A stretch of 46,351 nt of DNA from Bacillus norwichensis (GTDB taxonomy: Bacteria; Bacillota; Bacilli; Bacillales; Bacillaceae_C): assembly GCF_014836955.1 (NCBI RefSeq), contig NZ_JACSPV010000038.1, positions 1-46,351 of the forward strand. Reading direction: 5' to 3'. Positions 8,202 through 16,984 of this stretch are shown piece by piece. The first letter of the stretch is position 1; every line of letters begins with the position of its first letter. Both the position numbers and the translations under genes were made by a program. The notes beneath the pieces were generated by a model, which did no database searches, was not told the DNA's origin, and saw only the letters and a list, made by a program, of their open reading frames with translations.

Positions 8202-9750
8202 TCTTTTCCCAATCCCTTGATGCCCTTTGCTTTAACTGCTTTTGAGCTCGTACATTTTTTGAGCGGCTGTTAAGCGCCCAAACTGGAAAACGCACTATAG
8301 CATCTTTTAAATCTTTCACATCTAAAGGGGCCAGAGGAGCAATATACGGCGTCCCAAAGGAGTCCAATTTACACATATGGATGATGATCATCATCAGAAC
8401 AAACACAATCCCCACAAATCCAAGGGTGGCAGCGGCAATCATGATTGGCAATGACAGAATACGGACGGTGTTTCCCATTTCATAAGAAGGGATACAAAAT
8501 GACATAATCGCAGTTAAAGCAATAACAATGATCATCATGTTTGACACTAGACCAGCATTAACGACCGCATCCCCGATAATCAGGCCTCCGACTATGCCAA
8601 TCGTCTGACCAATTGGGGATGGAAGCCTTATTCCCGCTTCCCGTATTAGTTCAATGGTAATTGCCATGAAAAGAGCTTCGAAAAATGGGGGAAATGGAAT
8701 ATTTTCAATCGAACTTTTTACAAGTGTTATCAGATCATATGGAATGATTTCAAAGTGAAAGCCGACAACAGCAATGTATGTGGCCGGAAAAGTGAGTGCC
8801 CCCCAAAAACTGAATAACCGGATCAAACGAAAAATGGATCCCCCGTAAAATCTGATATTGTAATCATCAGGCGTCTGGAAGAAGGAAAAAAACGTGACGG
8901 GTACAATCGATGCATCTGCCGAACCTTCGCTCAAAATGACTACTCGTCCCTCCATTAAATGAGCTTCAGCTCGATCAGGTCTTTCAGTAAATAGAATTTG
9001 CTGAAACGGGGAAAGCGGATAGTCTTCAATGAACTCTTCAATATATCCAGGACTGAAAACCATGTCGGTTGAGATCGATTCAATACGTTTTTGAACTTCC
9101 TCAACGACCGAAGGGTTTGCGAGCCCATTCATATAAACAATCGCTACTTTCGAATCTGTTTCCTTTCCCAATGTAAAATATTTGATCATCAGTTGGGTGT
9201 TTTTCACACGTTCCCTGATCAAGTTTAAATTGATGTTTAAATTTTCTACAAATCCTTCGTGGGACCCGCGCACAACTTTTTCATTTTCGGGCTCCTCTGG
9301 TGTCCGGACATTCACTTGAATTGTATTGGATAAAAAAAATTCAGTCCTATCCATAAAAAAAAGGGCACAGCTTCCCATCAGCAGCGCAGATACCGCCTCG
9401 TTTAAGTTGTTTGAGAATTTGAGCTCAGGGCTCGTTATGATCTCTCTGATGTTTCGAGTTCCCTCAGCTTCAGATAACGGAATGAGAATGCTTTTCTGAA
9501 TTTCTTTTGTGTCAGCCATTGTCTCCAAATAGATAAGCTTACCCTTACTGCCATCGAGGGTCATATCACGCACTTTTAAATCATTCGTATAGCAAAAGGC
9601 CTCGTAAATATATTTGATATTATCCTCAAGAACAGGATGAACTGTGGCTTCAATTTCTTGGAGGGTATTCTGTTGTTCCGGAATTTGCACGATATTTTTC
9701 TGTTGTTTTTTTCGTTTTTTCTTCAATAGCTTTTGTATATTCCGAATCAT
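8191..9750 (-). CDS. gerKA: Spore germination receptor A subunit (GerA family)
   Basis: A 519-residue GerA-family protein, first gene of the receptor operon. The soluble N-terminal half (to about residue 290) includes the EGFVENLNINLNLIRERVKN region and is followed by membrane segments from about residue 305. The C-terminal membrane domain carries REAGIRLPSPIGQTIGIVGG, IGDAVVNAGLVSN and the short cytoplasmic tail after PLDVKDLKDAIVRFPVW, all conserved in the family. A subunits assemble as a membrane channel thought to release ions at the start of germination. GAGGAGAGGG lies about 6 bases before the ATG. Such operons are normally read by forespore sigma-G; I could not find a convincing sigma-G promoter upstream. 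Confidence 0.93.
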   Translation of the reverse strand: MIRNIQKLLKKKRKKQQKNIVQIPEQQNTLQEIEATVHPVLEDNIKYIYEAFCYTNDLKVRDMTLDGSKGKLIYLETMADTKEIQKSILIPLSEAEGTRNIREIITSPELKFSNNLNEAVSALLMGSCALFFMDRTEFFLSNTIQVNVRTPEEPENEKVVRGSHEGFVENLNINLNLIRERVKNTQLMIKYFTLGKETDSKVAIVYMNGLANPSVVEEVQKRIESISTDMVFSPGYIEEFIEDYPLSPFQQILFTERPDRAEAHLMEGRVVILSEGSADASIVPVTFFSFFQTPDDYNIRFYGGSIFRLIRLFSFWGALTFPATYIAVVGFHFEIIPYDLITLVKSSIENIPFPPFFEALFMAITIELIREAGIRLPSPIGQTIGIVGGLIIGDAVVNAGLVSNMMIIVIALTAIMSFCIPSYEMGNTVRILSLPIMIAAATLGFVGIVFVLMMIIIHMCKLDSFGTPYIAPLAPLDVKDLKDAIVRFPVWALNSRSKNVRAQKQLKQRASRDWEKNGQ

Positions 9751-9789
9751 GTCAGCCCTCTCCTCACAAAATTTTTATTATCTTTTCCC

Positions 9790-10410
9790 AATTCAGCAGG
9801 CTGCATACAAGAAATTGCAATGAATAAATATAGTTATGACACAGCAATGTTGCTTAGGAGCGGAAATATAAAAAGGATCAATTCAAAATGTAATCTTTTA
9901 AGTTATTGTAAAAATAAAACGAATGATAAAGAGACTTTTAACAATATACAGCAAGAAGAAACGGTTGAATTGAAGAAGCTAAAGTTATAGAAATTCTGGT
10001 TTGCTAAAGGATTTAATGTGGAAACAGATACAAAATCATATAGATTTGGACAAAAAGTTTTTTGACGACAATATACTTGTTATCTAAATTGTAATCGAAT
10101 GGTGAGAATTAGAAGGGGAAACTATATAAAGGTAGATGATAGATCACATTTCATGTGATGAAGAAGAGACTGTTTGATAATTTTGCCCACTGATGCGACG
10201 AAATGAGTTTCGGGTCGAACTTTCGGGGGAGGTACCTGGTACCATCTTGCTTCACAGTTTAGTTTTTTATTTTGCGCTACACAGGAAAGGGAGGTATAAA
10301 TCTTAACAAGAAAAATGAATGAGCGTACCAACGCCGAGGGAAATTATAAGACTTGATAGGTTTCAAAAGTATCATTTATTTTAAAGTCATTTGTGTTCAT
10401 TTAAATAGAT
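9790..10410. other. Gene-free stretch upstream of gerKA
   Basis: About 620 bases with only short, unlikely frames on either strand. AT-rich; nothing recognised apart from the start of the Fur-box region at its right end. Confidence 0.4.
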
Positions 10411-10414
10411 CCAA

Positions 10415-10441
10415 TTGAAAATGATTATCATTTTTTATAAT
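10415..10441 (+). promoter_or_regulatory. Fur box and possible promoter
   Basis: TGAAAATGATTATCA (10416-10430) matches the 7-1-7 Fur consensus TGATAATNATTATCA at 13 of 14 positions. It is followed by TATAAT (10436-10441), with TTGAAA (10415-10420) only 15 bp upstream of it as a poor -35. The next frame to the right is interrupted (10491-10821). Confidence 0.55.
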
Positions 10442-10490
10442 GATATTGTTAGTTTCTTACCTTAATCCAATTTTGATAATGAGGGATATT

Positions 10491-10821
10491 ATGAATGAAA
10501 TGTATTATTTGTAGGAGTTATCGACTGCATTCGAACAAGGAAAATTAATCGTAAACAATGTAGTTAAATTTGATATAAAGTTAACAGAACAAATTCCAGA
10601 GTATCAAACAGTTGTTTATCCCATTTCGAACAGGTTTGTCAATCAAGCCAGCCAAAAAAGACTAAGTAAGTTTAGTATGAAAGCAAGAGGGAAACGATTC
10701 CCGTAAACTGCTTTGGGTCAGATCAACAGAGATCTGAAATCTGCTATAGTAGTGGACTTCATCTTGGTCACGAAAGAACATATTATCGTTGCACCTTACA
10801 ATTGAAAAATCCTCAATAACA
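10491..10821 (+). pseudogene. Interrupted ORF of unknown function under a Fur box
   Basis: ATG at 10491 opens a frame that meets an in-frame TAG at codon 8 (10512-10514) and then stays open to a TAA at 10819-10821. The readable part includes ELSTAFEQGKLIVNN, DIKLTEQIPEYQTVVYPISN and HLGHERTYYRC. The composition looks like real coding sequence. I do not recognise the family. GAGGGATATT precedes the ATG. The Fur box upstream suggests a former iron-responsive gene. Confidence 0.4.
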
Positions 10822-10890
10822 TCAGTTTCCGTAATAAATCGCGGGTTTTAAGCACATTAGACCGAAAATAATCCAAGACACCTCCAAAAT

Positions 10891-10923
10891 GAAGGCTTTC
10901 TCGATTTTATTGAGGAAGCCTTC
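10891..10923. terminator. Hairpin between the remnant ORF and the efflux operon
   Basis: GAAGGCTTTCTC / GAGGAAGCCTTC, 12 bp with one G-U pair and a 9-base loop. The trailing T-run is poor. Confidence 0.45.
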
Positions 10924-11056
10924 ACTTATCTGTTTAGAGATCCTTTGAAGCTCTTTGCTGCAAAAAACTTCCGTATAATTACAGCTGAAATTTTAAGGGA
11001 AAATTAAGGAACGAATTTCATAATGGGTTCACCAACAACAGTAAGGAGGAATCAAA

Positions 11057-11281
11057 ATGGAACAAACCAAACAAAATCTAATAAAAATTTTACTCATGGT
11101 AAATTTGGTGATAAGTACGTGCACAGCTGTTGGGGTAGGATATATAGCTTATAAACAAAGCACAAGCCCTGATTTTTCAGAAATGGGGCCAAGAGAGGAT
11201 GGTCAGATGTTTCCGGGCAATGGTCAATTTCAACCAAATCAAGATCAATCAGACCAAACTCAATCAGGGGGAGGAGAATAG
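11057..11281 (+). CDS. Small single-span membrane protein, first gene of the efflux operon
   Basis: A 74-residue protein with one membrane helix (about residues 9-31) and an outward, unstructured tail rich in Gln, Asp, Gly and Pro (residues 35-74). GTAAGGAGG nine bases before the ATG is a very strong ribosome site. The gene ends 4 bases before the adaptor's TTG start, and its last codons supply the adaptor's ribosome site, so the two are coupled. The adaptor has a comparable low-complexity P/G/N tail. A role as accessory subunit or assembly factor of the pump is inference; I do not recognise a family. Confidence 0.7.
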   Translation: MEQTKQNLIKILLMVNLVISTCTAVGVGYIAYKQSTSPDFSEMGPREDGQMFPGNGQFQPNQDQSDQTQSGGGE

Positions 11282-11285
11282 AAAT

Positions 11286-12515
11286 TTGAAAAAGTGGATG
11301 GTGATATCAGTCATTATAGTTGTTATAGGGGGAGCGATTGCTTGGTTCTTATTAGGCAAAAAAGACGAACCCCAAGATGTTGCGGTTGCAGCACAAACAA
11401 CGGTGCAAAAAGGAAAATTAGAAGTAAAAGTCAGCGGTTCAGGTTCAGTTACAGCCAAGACAGATCAAGATGTAACAGCAGAAAATACAATACTTAAAGT
11501 AGATAGCGTGAGTGTAGTACCTGGAAATACAGTAGATAAAGGAGCAACACTCGTAACGTTTAAAAATGGTGATGTTGTTACGGCACCATATGGTGGAGAA
11601 ATCGTATCGGTTAGTGTTAAAAGCGGAAGTGGAGCTTCACAAGGAACCATCCTTCTTCGGATGGAAGATGAGGATGGATTCATATCACCTATAACAAGAG
11701 GAAACAGTAGTTCAGATATGGAAGTTGGTGGAAGTAGCTTGACTGTGGATACTGTCAGTGTAAAGGAAGGGGATGTGGTAAAAAAATTTTCAACGCTTGT
11801 CACTTTTACAGATGGAAGTATCATACAAGCTCCTGTAGCTGGTACAATCACAAGCCTTTCTGTTGCGAGCGGGGATTCTGTGCCAACTACTGAGACAGTT
11901 GCACATATAACAAATTTCAGCACGTTGCAAACAACTATTAGTGTTGATGAATTAGATATATCTAAAGTAAAAGAGGGTCAAACGGCTGAAATAACAGCAA
12001 GTGCATTTGAAGATGAAACATTTAATGGCAAAGTTATGAATGTAGCATCAGCAGGTACATCAAATAATGGAGTTTCTTCATTTGATGTAACGATTCAAAT
12101 CACAGAGCCAAAAGGTTTGAAGATTGGTATGTCTACGGAAGCTAGTATTTTAATTGAAAGTAAAGAAAATGCACTATACGTTCCAGTTGAAGCAGTATAT
12201 ACAAATGGAGATGAAAAGTATGTAATCGTTCCGGAGTCTTCAGGAAAATCTACACAATCACAATCACAAAATAAAGTAACGGTAAAAACGGGTATTTCAA
12301 ATGATACTTATGTAGAAATTACAAGCGGTTTAGCAGAAGGAGATACTGTGCAAATACCGAGAGTTCAATCTAGTGGTAATTCTTCTCAAGAACCTATGAT
12401 GATGCCTGGCGGCGGTGACTTTCCAAATGGCAACTTCCCAGGGGGGCCTAGCGGTGACTTTGGAGGAAGAAATGGAGGCGGGCCTCCATCAGGCAGTGGA
12501 CAAGGAGGAAATTAA
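11286..12515 (+). CDS. Efflux adaptor (MacA/YknX-like, HlyD-family membrane fusion protein)
   Basis: A 409-residue adaptor anchored by one N-terminal helix (residues 5-24). Two tandem lipoyl/biotinyl-like barrel-sandwich units are visible: KVDSVSVVPGNTVDKGATLV with VTAPYGGEIVSVSVKSG, and VDTVSVKEGDVVKKFSTLV with IQAPVAGTITSLSVASG. A beta-barrel domain and a membrane-proximal domain (GLKIGMSTEASI, VPVEAVYT) follow, then a C-terminal tail of Gly, Pro and Asn. The frame is open further upstream, but TTG at 11286 has GGAGGAG at the right distance and gives LKKWMVIS, a proper anchor. In Gram-positives such adaptors work with a MacB-type ABC permease, as in B. subtilis YknWXYZ, which protects against a toxic peptide. 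Confidence 0.88.
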   Translation: MKKWMVISVIIVVIGGAIAWFLLGKKDEPQDVAVAAQTTVQKGKLEVKVSGSGSVTAKTDQDVTAENTILKVDSVSVVPGNTVDKGATLVTFKNGDVVTAPYGGEIVSVSVKSGSGASQGTILLRMEDEDGFISPITRGNSSSDMEVGGSSLTVDTVSVKEGDVVKKFSTLVTFTDGSIIQAPVAGTITSLSVASGDSVPTTETVAHITNFSTLQTTISVDELDISKVKEGQTAEITASAFEDETFNGKVMNVASAGTSNNGVSSFDVTIQITEPKGLKIGMSTEASILIESKENALYVPVEAVYTNGDEKYVIVPESSGKSTQSQSQNKVTVKTGISNDTYVEITSGLAEGDTVQIPRVQSSGNSSQEPMMMPGGGDFPNGNFPGGPSGDFGGRNGGGPPSGSGQGGN

Positions 12516-13222
12516 TGACTATGGCAGAGCCAATTATTCAAATAAAAAGCCTGAAGAAAGTGTATAGACTGGGTGGTGAAACAGTAGTGGCTCTTCAAAG
12601 TGTTTCTCTCGATATCCAAAAGGGCGATTTTATCTCTATTATAGGTCCGTCTGGCTCCGGAAAATCAACATTTATGAATATGATAGGTTGCTTAGATCGA
12701 CCGGATTCAGGAAAATATCTATTAGATAATGAAGAAATTGGGAGAATGAAAAGTTCCCAGCTTGCGACCATTCGAAATGAAAAAATAGGTTTTATTTTTC
12801 AAAACTTCAATCTTATACCGAAGTTAACAGCATTTGAGAATGTTGAACTTCCCCTCATTTATCGAGGAAAGAAGGTTTTGGAGCGAAGAGAAACTGCATT
12901 AGAAGCATTAGAAAAAGTAGGGTTGGCAGATAGAGCCGGTCATTTGCCTTCTCAACTGTCTGGTGGGCAGCAGCAACGTGTCGCAATCGCACGAGCGTTG
13001 GTTGGACACCCTCCAATATTACTGGCAGACGAGCCCACTGGAGCACTTGACAGTGAAACAAGTAAGGAAATTTTGGCGATTATGAATTCGCTAAATGAAC
13101 AGGGGCATACCATCATTCTCATTACACATGATTTAGATGTTGCCAAAAAAGCCAAACGTGTTATTCGTATTCACGATGGACAACTCTATGAAAATGGAGG
13201 TGAATGGTTTGCAAACAGTTAA
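12515..13222 (+). CDS. ABC transporter ATPase (MacB/YknY-like)
   Basis: A 235-residue ATPase of the LolD/MacB/YknY type. It has Walker A GPSGSGKS (44-51), a Q-loop in FIFQNFNLIPKLTAFENVELP, signature LSGGQQQR, Walker B ILLADEPTGALD and the H-loop ITHD. Its ATG shares one base with the adaptor's stop (TAATG), and its 3' end overlaps the permease start by 14 bp. The ribosome site AAGGAGGAA is inside the end of the adaptor gene. It should power the permease encoded next. Confidence 0.93.
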   Translation: MTMAEPIIQIKSLKKVYRLGGETVVALQSVSLDIQKGDFISIIGPSGSGKSTFMNMIGCLDRPDSGKYLLDNEEIGRMKSSQLATIRNEKIGFIFQNFNLIPKLTAFENVELPLIYRGKKVLERRETALEALEKVGLADRAGHLPSQLSGGQQQRVAIARALVGHPPILLADEPTGALDSETSKEILAIMNSLNEQGHTIILITHDLDVAKKAKRVIRIHDGQLYENGGEWFANS

Positions 13223-14363
13223 AATGGCACTGAAAAGCATAAAAGCAAATAAAATCAGAGCATTCCTAACGATGCTGGGGATTATTATCGGTGTTTCCTC
13301 TGTTATAGTCATGATTGCGATAGGGCAAGGGTCAACAAAAGAAGTACAAAATCAAATTGGCAGCCTGGGTACAAATGTATTAACTGTAACAGTTACGGGT
13401 TCAGATGTGACATTTAAAGAAGAGGACGCGGAACAAATTCAGGATATTAATGGTATTGAAGAAACTGCACCAACAGTCTCAGGAAGAGTAACAGTCAAAA
13501 ATGGAAAAACAACCGCCCAAGTCTCAATGATCGGAACTACTTCTTCTTATATAGGTGTCCGTGATTTACAGCTGCAATCCGGTCGCTTTCTTGCAGACTT
13601 GGACCATGATAATTATTCAAAAACTGCCGTGCTTGGCTCAGATACAGCACAAACATTATTCGGTTTAGGAGATCCAGTGGGTGAATCAGTAAAGGTGAAC
13701 GGAACGTCTTATAAAGTTGTTGGAGTTCTTGAGTCAGTTGGAAGTTCATTAGGAACAAGCGGAGATAATACAATTATTGTATCTCTTAGCACAGGGCAAC
13801 GTTTAGCTTCTACTACTAATATCGGGACAACATATGTGAAGATAGAAAATGAGGATATGATAAATTTCATATCAAGCCGTATCGAAAGAACGATGTATTC
13901 AATTGTGGGTGATGCGGATAGTTATAGTGTTTCAAGTCCAAAGGATTTAATGGAAACAGCATCATCTGTCAATAACACCATGACATTGATGTTAGGTGGA
14001 AGTGCGGCGATTTCTCTTATCGTTGGTGGGATTGGTATAATGAATATTATGCTTGTATCAGTTTCTGAACGTACAAAAGAAATAGGTATTAGAAAAGCAA
14101 TTGGAGCAAAACGTAAAAATATTCTTCTCCAATTTCTTATTGAAGCTGTTGTAATAAGTGCATTCGGTGGGATTATTGGAGTAGGAATTGGGTTAATCAG
14201 CGCTCAAATATTTGCTTTGGCCACTAGTACAGCAATAGCATATTCCATACCTGTTATGTTGTTATCATTTGTCTTCTCTTTATTAGTTGGAGTTGTATTC
14301 GGTGTATTTCCAGCGAATAAAGCATCCATGCTTGATCCAATTCAAGCTCTTCGGTATGAATAG
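13209..14363 (+). CDS. MacB/YknZ-like ABC transporter permease (FtsX domain)
   Basis: A 384-residue permease with the MacB topology: one helix at about residues 18-38, a large extracytoplasmic MacB_PCD domain (about 40-265), then three C-terminal helices of the FtsX domain with the motif VSERTKEIGIRKAIGAKRKN. It ends MLDPIQALRYE, the typical family tail. The frame continues upstream to 13137, but TTG at 13209 sits 8 bases after GGAGGTGA and yields a normal N-terminus (QTVKMALKSIKANKIR). Type VII ABC systems of this kind use ATP in the cytoplasm to drive movements outside the membrane, exporting peptides or lipophilic compounds. A terminator follows. Confidence 0.9.
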   Translation: MQTVKMALKSIKANKIRAFLTMLGIIIGVSSVIVMIAIGQGSTKEVQNQIGSLGTNVLTVTVTGSDVTFKEEDAEQIQDINGIEETAPTVSGRVTVKNGKTTAQVSMIGTTSSYIGVRDLQLQSGRFLADLDHDNYSKTAVLGSDTAQTLFGLGDPVGESVKVNGTSYKVVGVLESVGSSLGTSGDNTIIVSLSTGQRLASTTNIGTTYVKIENEDMINFISSRIERTMYSIVGDADSYSVSSPKDLMETASSVNNTMTLMLGGSAAISLIVGGIGIMNIMLVSVSERTKEIGIRKAIGAKRKNILLQFLIEAVVISAFGGIIGVGIGLISAQIFALATSTAIAYSIPVMLLSFVFSLLVGVVFGVFPANKASMLDPIQALRYE

Positions 14364-14366
14364 AAA

Positions 14367-14410
14367 AAACAAAGCGATTCGTTTATGCGAACGCTTTGTT
14401 TGTTTTGTTG
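14367..14410 (+). terminator. Terminator between the efflux genes and the two-component genes
   Basis: AAACAAAGCG / CGCTTTGTTT (10 bp) with an inner TTCG/CGAA extension, followed by GTTTTGTTG. Read-through could still feed the regulator genes. Confidence 0.75.
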
Positions 14411-14432
14411 CTATGTAAGAAAGGAGTGACAT

Positions 14433-15107
14433 ATGGTGCGTATATTAGTTGTAGAAGATAACGTAGCCTTGCTGCGATCTATTAAACAAATTTTATCTGA
14501 AGAATTTGAAGTGGATTGCGCGGAAAATGGAGAAGAAGGCCTGTTTATGGCCATGCAAGATATATATGATTTGATTGTCCTTGATGTTATGCTTCCGGGA
14601 ATGAACGGATTTGAGGTTATACAGAAGATACGCGGGGAGCGCATTCAGACGCCTGTTTTGTTTTTGACTGCAAAAGATTCATTAGAAGACCGGGTCAGAG
14701 GATTGGACTTTGGAGGAGATGATTACCTGATTAAGCCATTTCAAGCACCGGAACTTGAAGCGCGTATTCGGGCGTTGTTAAGAAGGAGCGGCAGTCTAAC
14801 GACAAATCAAACGATTCAATATCGAGGGATTGAACTATATGGAAAAGAAAAAGCTATTTTATTAGACGGCCATCCTGTGAAGTTAACGTTAAAACAGTAT
14901 GAAATGCTGGAATATATGATTCAAAATAAAGGTATAATTTTGACGAAAGAGCAGCTTTATGATCGAGTCTGGGGATTCGATTCTGACACAACTATCGGCA
15001 TAGTAGAAGTATTTGTCCATCATCTTCGTAAAAAGATGGAACCGTTCGGATATCATAAGGATATCCAAACGGTACGTGGTATTGGATATATGCTAAAGAA
15101 ACAGTAG
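14433..15107 (+). CDS. OmpR/PhoB-family response regulator
   Basis: A 224-residue response regulator. The receiver has the acidic pair in VVEDN (8-9), phospho-acceptor Asp51 in LIVLDVMLPGMNG, Thr79 in FLTAKD and the switch lysine Lys101 in YLIKPF. The C-terminal winged helix carries LTLKQYEMLEYM and VFVHHLRKKM, ending in the TVRGIGYML signature of the OmpR family. GAAAGGAGTG precedes the ATG. It is followed 11 bases later by its histidine kinase. Its probable target is the efflux operon directly upstream, by analogy with similar peptide-sensing pairs. Confidence 0.92.
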   Translation: MVRILVVEDNVALLRSIKQILSEEFEVDCAENGEEGLFMAMQDIYDLIVLDVMLPGMNGFEVIQKIRGERIQTPVLFLTAKDSLEDRVRGLDFGGDDYLIKPFQAPELEARIRALLRRSGSLTTNQTIQYRGIELYGKEKAILLDGHPVKLTLKQYEMLEYMIQNKGIILTKEQLYDRVWGFDSDTTIGIVEVFVHHLRKKMEPFGYHKDIQTVRGIGYMLKKQ

Positions 15108-15118
15108 GGGAGAAGGGT

Positions 15119-16393
15119 ATGTTTCAACGAACTCGTATCAGACTCACTATTTTAAATTCATTAGTCTTTATCATTTTAATCGGAGTTCTTGTAACCGTTA
15201 TTTATTCTTATGCTCAATCGCGTTTGTATCGGGATGTAAACAGTGACTTACTGGAGGCGGTAGAACGTATAGCTGAGCCAGAACAACGTGGCCCGTTGGA
15301 ACAACCGGATCGTTTGCCTAAAGGACCTAGAGACCCCCGCATTGCTTTACTGATATGGAATAATAATAATGAACTAATGACCTTAAATGAGGACGTGACA
15401 CTCTTTACAGACAATGAATCCAAATTTCGGCCAAAAGAGTTAATGAAGCTTCAGGATATAGAAGCAGAAGGATTTCACTTTAGAACAATTGCAATAAATG
15501 TAGAACATCCAAATTTTGGAGAAATAACAATCCAATTTGTTCGAAACATTACTTCCGAAAAAGACATGCTTCAAAAATTATTATTAATTATGGTAATTGG
15601 CTGTTGTATTGGAAGTGTCTGTGCTGTTGGTGCCGGATTCTTTTTGGCCGGAAGAGCGCTGATTCCTATTAAAGAAGCTTGGAAAAAACAACAGCAGTTT
15701 GTTTCAGATGCTTCACATGAATTAAGAACACCTTTAGCTGTTATCCAATCTAAGATAGATTTACTGTGGCGGTCTCCGGCTTCTACAATACAAGAAAAGG
15801 CGGTAGATATCTCCGTTATATCAAAAGAGGGGCGGCGATTGTCAAAACTTGTTGCCACTCTGCTTACATTAGCTCGTTCTGATTCAGATCAACTAGAAAT
15901 AGAAAAGAAAGAGTTTTCAATTACCAAATTACTAAAGGAATTAACTGAACATTACTCAGAAATAGCCTCATGTCAAAACAAAGAACTTGTATTGGATGTC
16001 CCATCTTCGGTCTTTTTTACGGGAGATAGAGAGAGAATTCATCAATTAATGGTCATTTTATTGGACAATGCTATGAAGTATACGGAAGAGGGAGGAAAAA
16101 TTTTAATCTCTTGTTCTAAATCCTCTCATACTGTTTTGATTAAAATACAGGATAATGGCATTGGCATGGCCGAAGAGAATATCCCCAAAATATTTGATCG
16201 ATTCTTTCAAGTGGATAAGTCCAGAACAGAAGAGGCAGGAGCTGGGCTTGGGCTTGCTATTGCAAAATGGATTATTGACAAACATCATGGCAAAATAACA
16301 GTCCAAAGCCAAGTGGGCGTTGGAACATGTTTTGAAGTTAGTCTTCCAAAGAATAAAAAATATAAAGAAATCTCTACAAATGACGGTTCATGA
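15119..16393 (+). CDS. Sensor histidine kinase
   Basis: A 424-residue membrane kinase with two helices (about 11-31 and 153-178) around a 120-residue extracytoplasmic domain. A DHp domain with the H-box VSDASHELRTPLAVIQ (phospho-acceptor His200) follows, then a HATPase domain with N-box LLDNAMKYTEEGG, G1 IQDNGIGMAEENI, F-box KIFDRFFQVDKS and G2 GAGLGLAIAKW. The sensor domain has a charged Pro-rich stretch (about 53-73). The size and order match kinases that sense antimicrobial compounds and control a neighbouring ABC pump, but the stimulus is unknown. Confidence 0.92.
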   Translation: MFQRTRIRLTILNSLVFIILIGVLVTVIYSYAQSRLYRDVNSDLLEAVERIAEPEQRGPLEQPDRLPKGPRDPRIALLIWNNNNELMTLNEDVTLFTDNESKFRPKELMKLQDIEAEGFHFRTIAINVEHPNFGEITIQFVRNITSEKDMLQKLLLIMVIGCCIGSVCAVGAGFFLAGRALIPIKEAWKKQQQFVSDASHELRTPLAVIQSKIDLLWRSPASTIQEKAVDISVISKEGRRLSKLVATLLTLARSDSDQLEIEKKEFSITKLLKELTEHYSEIASCQNKELVLDVPSSVFFTGDRERIHQLMVILLDNAMKYTEEGGKILISCSKSSHTVLIKIQDNGIGMAEENIPKIFDRFFQVDKSRTEEAGAGLGLAIAKWIIDKHHGKITVQSQVGVGTCFEVSLPKNKKYKEISTNDGS

Positions 16394-16557
16394 GGCAGAT
16401 TTGCACTATGATAAAAAAGAATAAAATTCCTCTTGTCAGCCGAATTTTTTGGTTGACCGTTGTTGTTATTTTTGATTCGCCTATATAGTTAATTAAAATT
16501 TATCACAAACACTGTATTAAAGAACTATTTGTAGAATCAAAGGAGTAGCAGATCAAG

Positions 16558-16890
16558 ATGCATTGTTTATGTGGAGAACAAACCTCCGAATTGAAAGTTG
16601 AGGGTGACATTGGAGCTGACCCGATATGGTGCAGTCAATGTGGGGCTAACTGTGATTTAGAGGAGATCCCGGTTTCAAAAGAGTTAAAAAGAGAATTAAG
16701 GGAATGGGCGTCTATGTATGGTGAATGGACAAATTGGGATTTAGATAAATTAATTCCTAATGGCGTCGAAATGGAAAACGAGCATAATATTCAGGGGGCT
16801 AAATTAACGGAAAAAGTACATGGTGTGCTTAAAGGAAGATACGAGATTGTATTTGTCCCTTCAATAATGGCACGAAGTTATTGCTTATAA
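16558..16890 (+). CDS. Conserved hypothetical zinc-ribbon-like protein
   Basis: A 110-residue protein with two cysteine pairs near the N-terminus, CLCG (3-6) and CSQCGANC (26-33), which look like a small zinc ribbon. A segment on the pattern ELKRELREWASMYGEWTNWD-LIPNG follows, which I recall from uncharacterised Bacillus proteins. The tail PSIMARSYCL is slightly shorter than I would expect and may be altered by a late mutation. AAAGGAGTAG precedes the ATG. No function is known to me. Confidence 0.65.
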   Translation: MHCLCGEQTSELKVEGDIGADPIWCSQCGANCDLEEIPVSKELKRELREWASMYGEWTNWDLDKLIPNGVEMENEHNIQGAKLTEKVHGVLKGRYEIVFVPSIMARSYCL

Positions 16891-16939
16891 AAAATTATAA
16901 AAGAAAGGACCCAATTCTATTACAGAATTGAGGTTCTCT

Positions 16940-16984
16940 AAATGGCTAAATTGCACATTTATTGATTGTTCAATTTAGCCATTT
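16940..16984. repeat. Inverted repeat at the glycosyltransferase stop
   Basis: AAATGGCTAAATTG (16940-16953) and its exact complement (16971-16984) with a 17-base loop that contains the minus-strand stop codon. It could be a terminator-like structure without a T-run. Confidence 0.45.

Noticed and set aside
9751-9860. Possible sigma-G promoter for the germination operon
   Set aside because: TGTATG and GATAATA on the minus strand resemble the elements, but their spacing is 21 bases instead of 17-18.
10122-10331. A 69-codon minus-strand frame
   Set aside because: No ribosome site, no motif and composition unlike the real genes; treated as chance.
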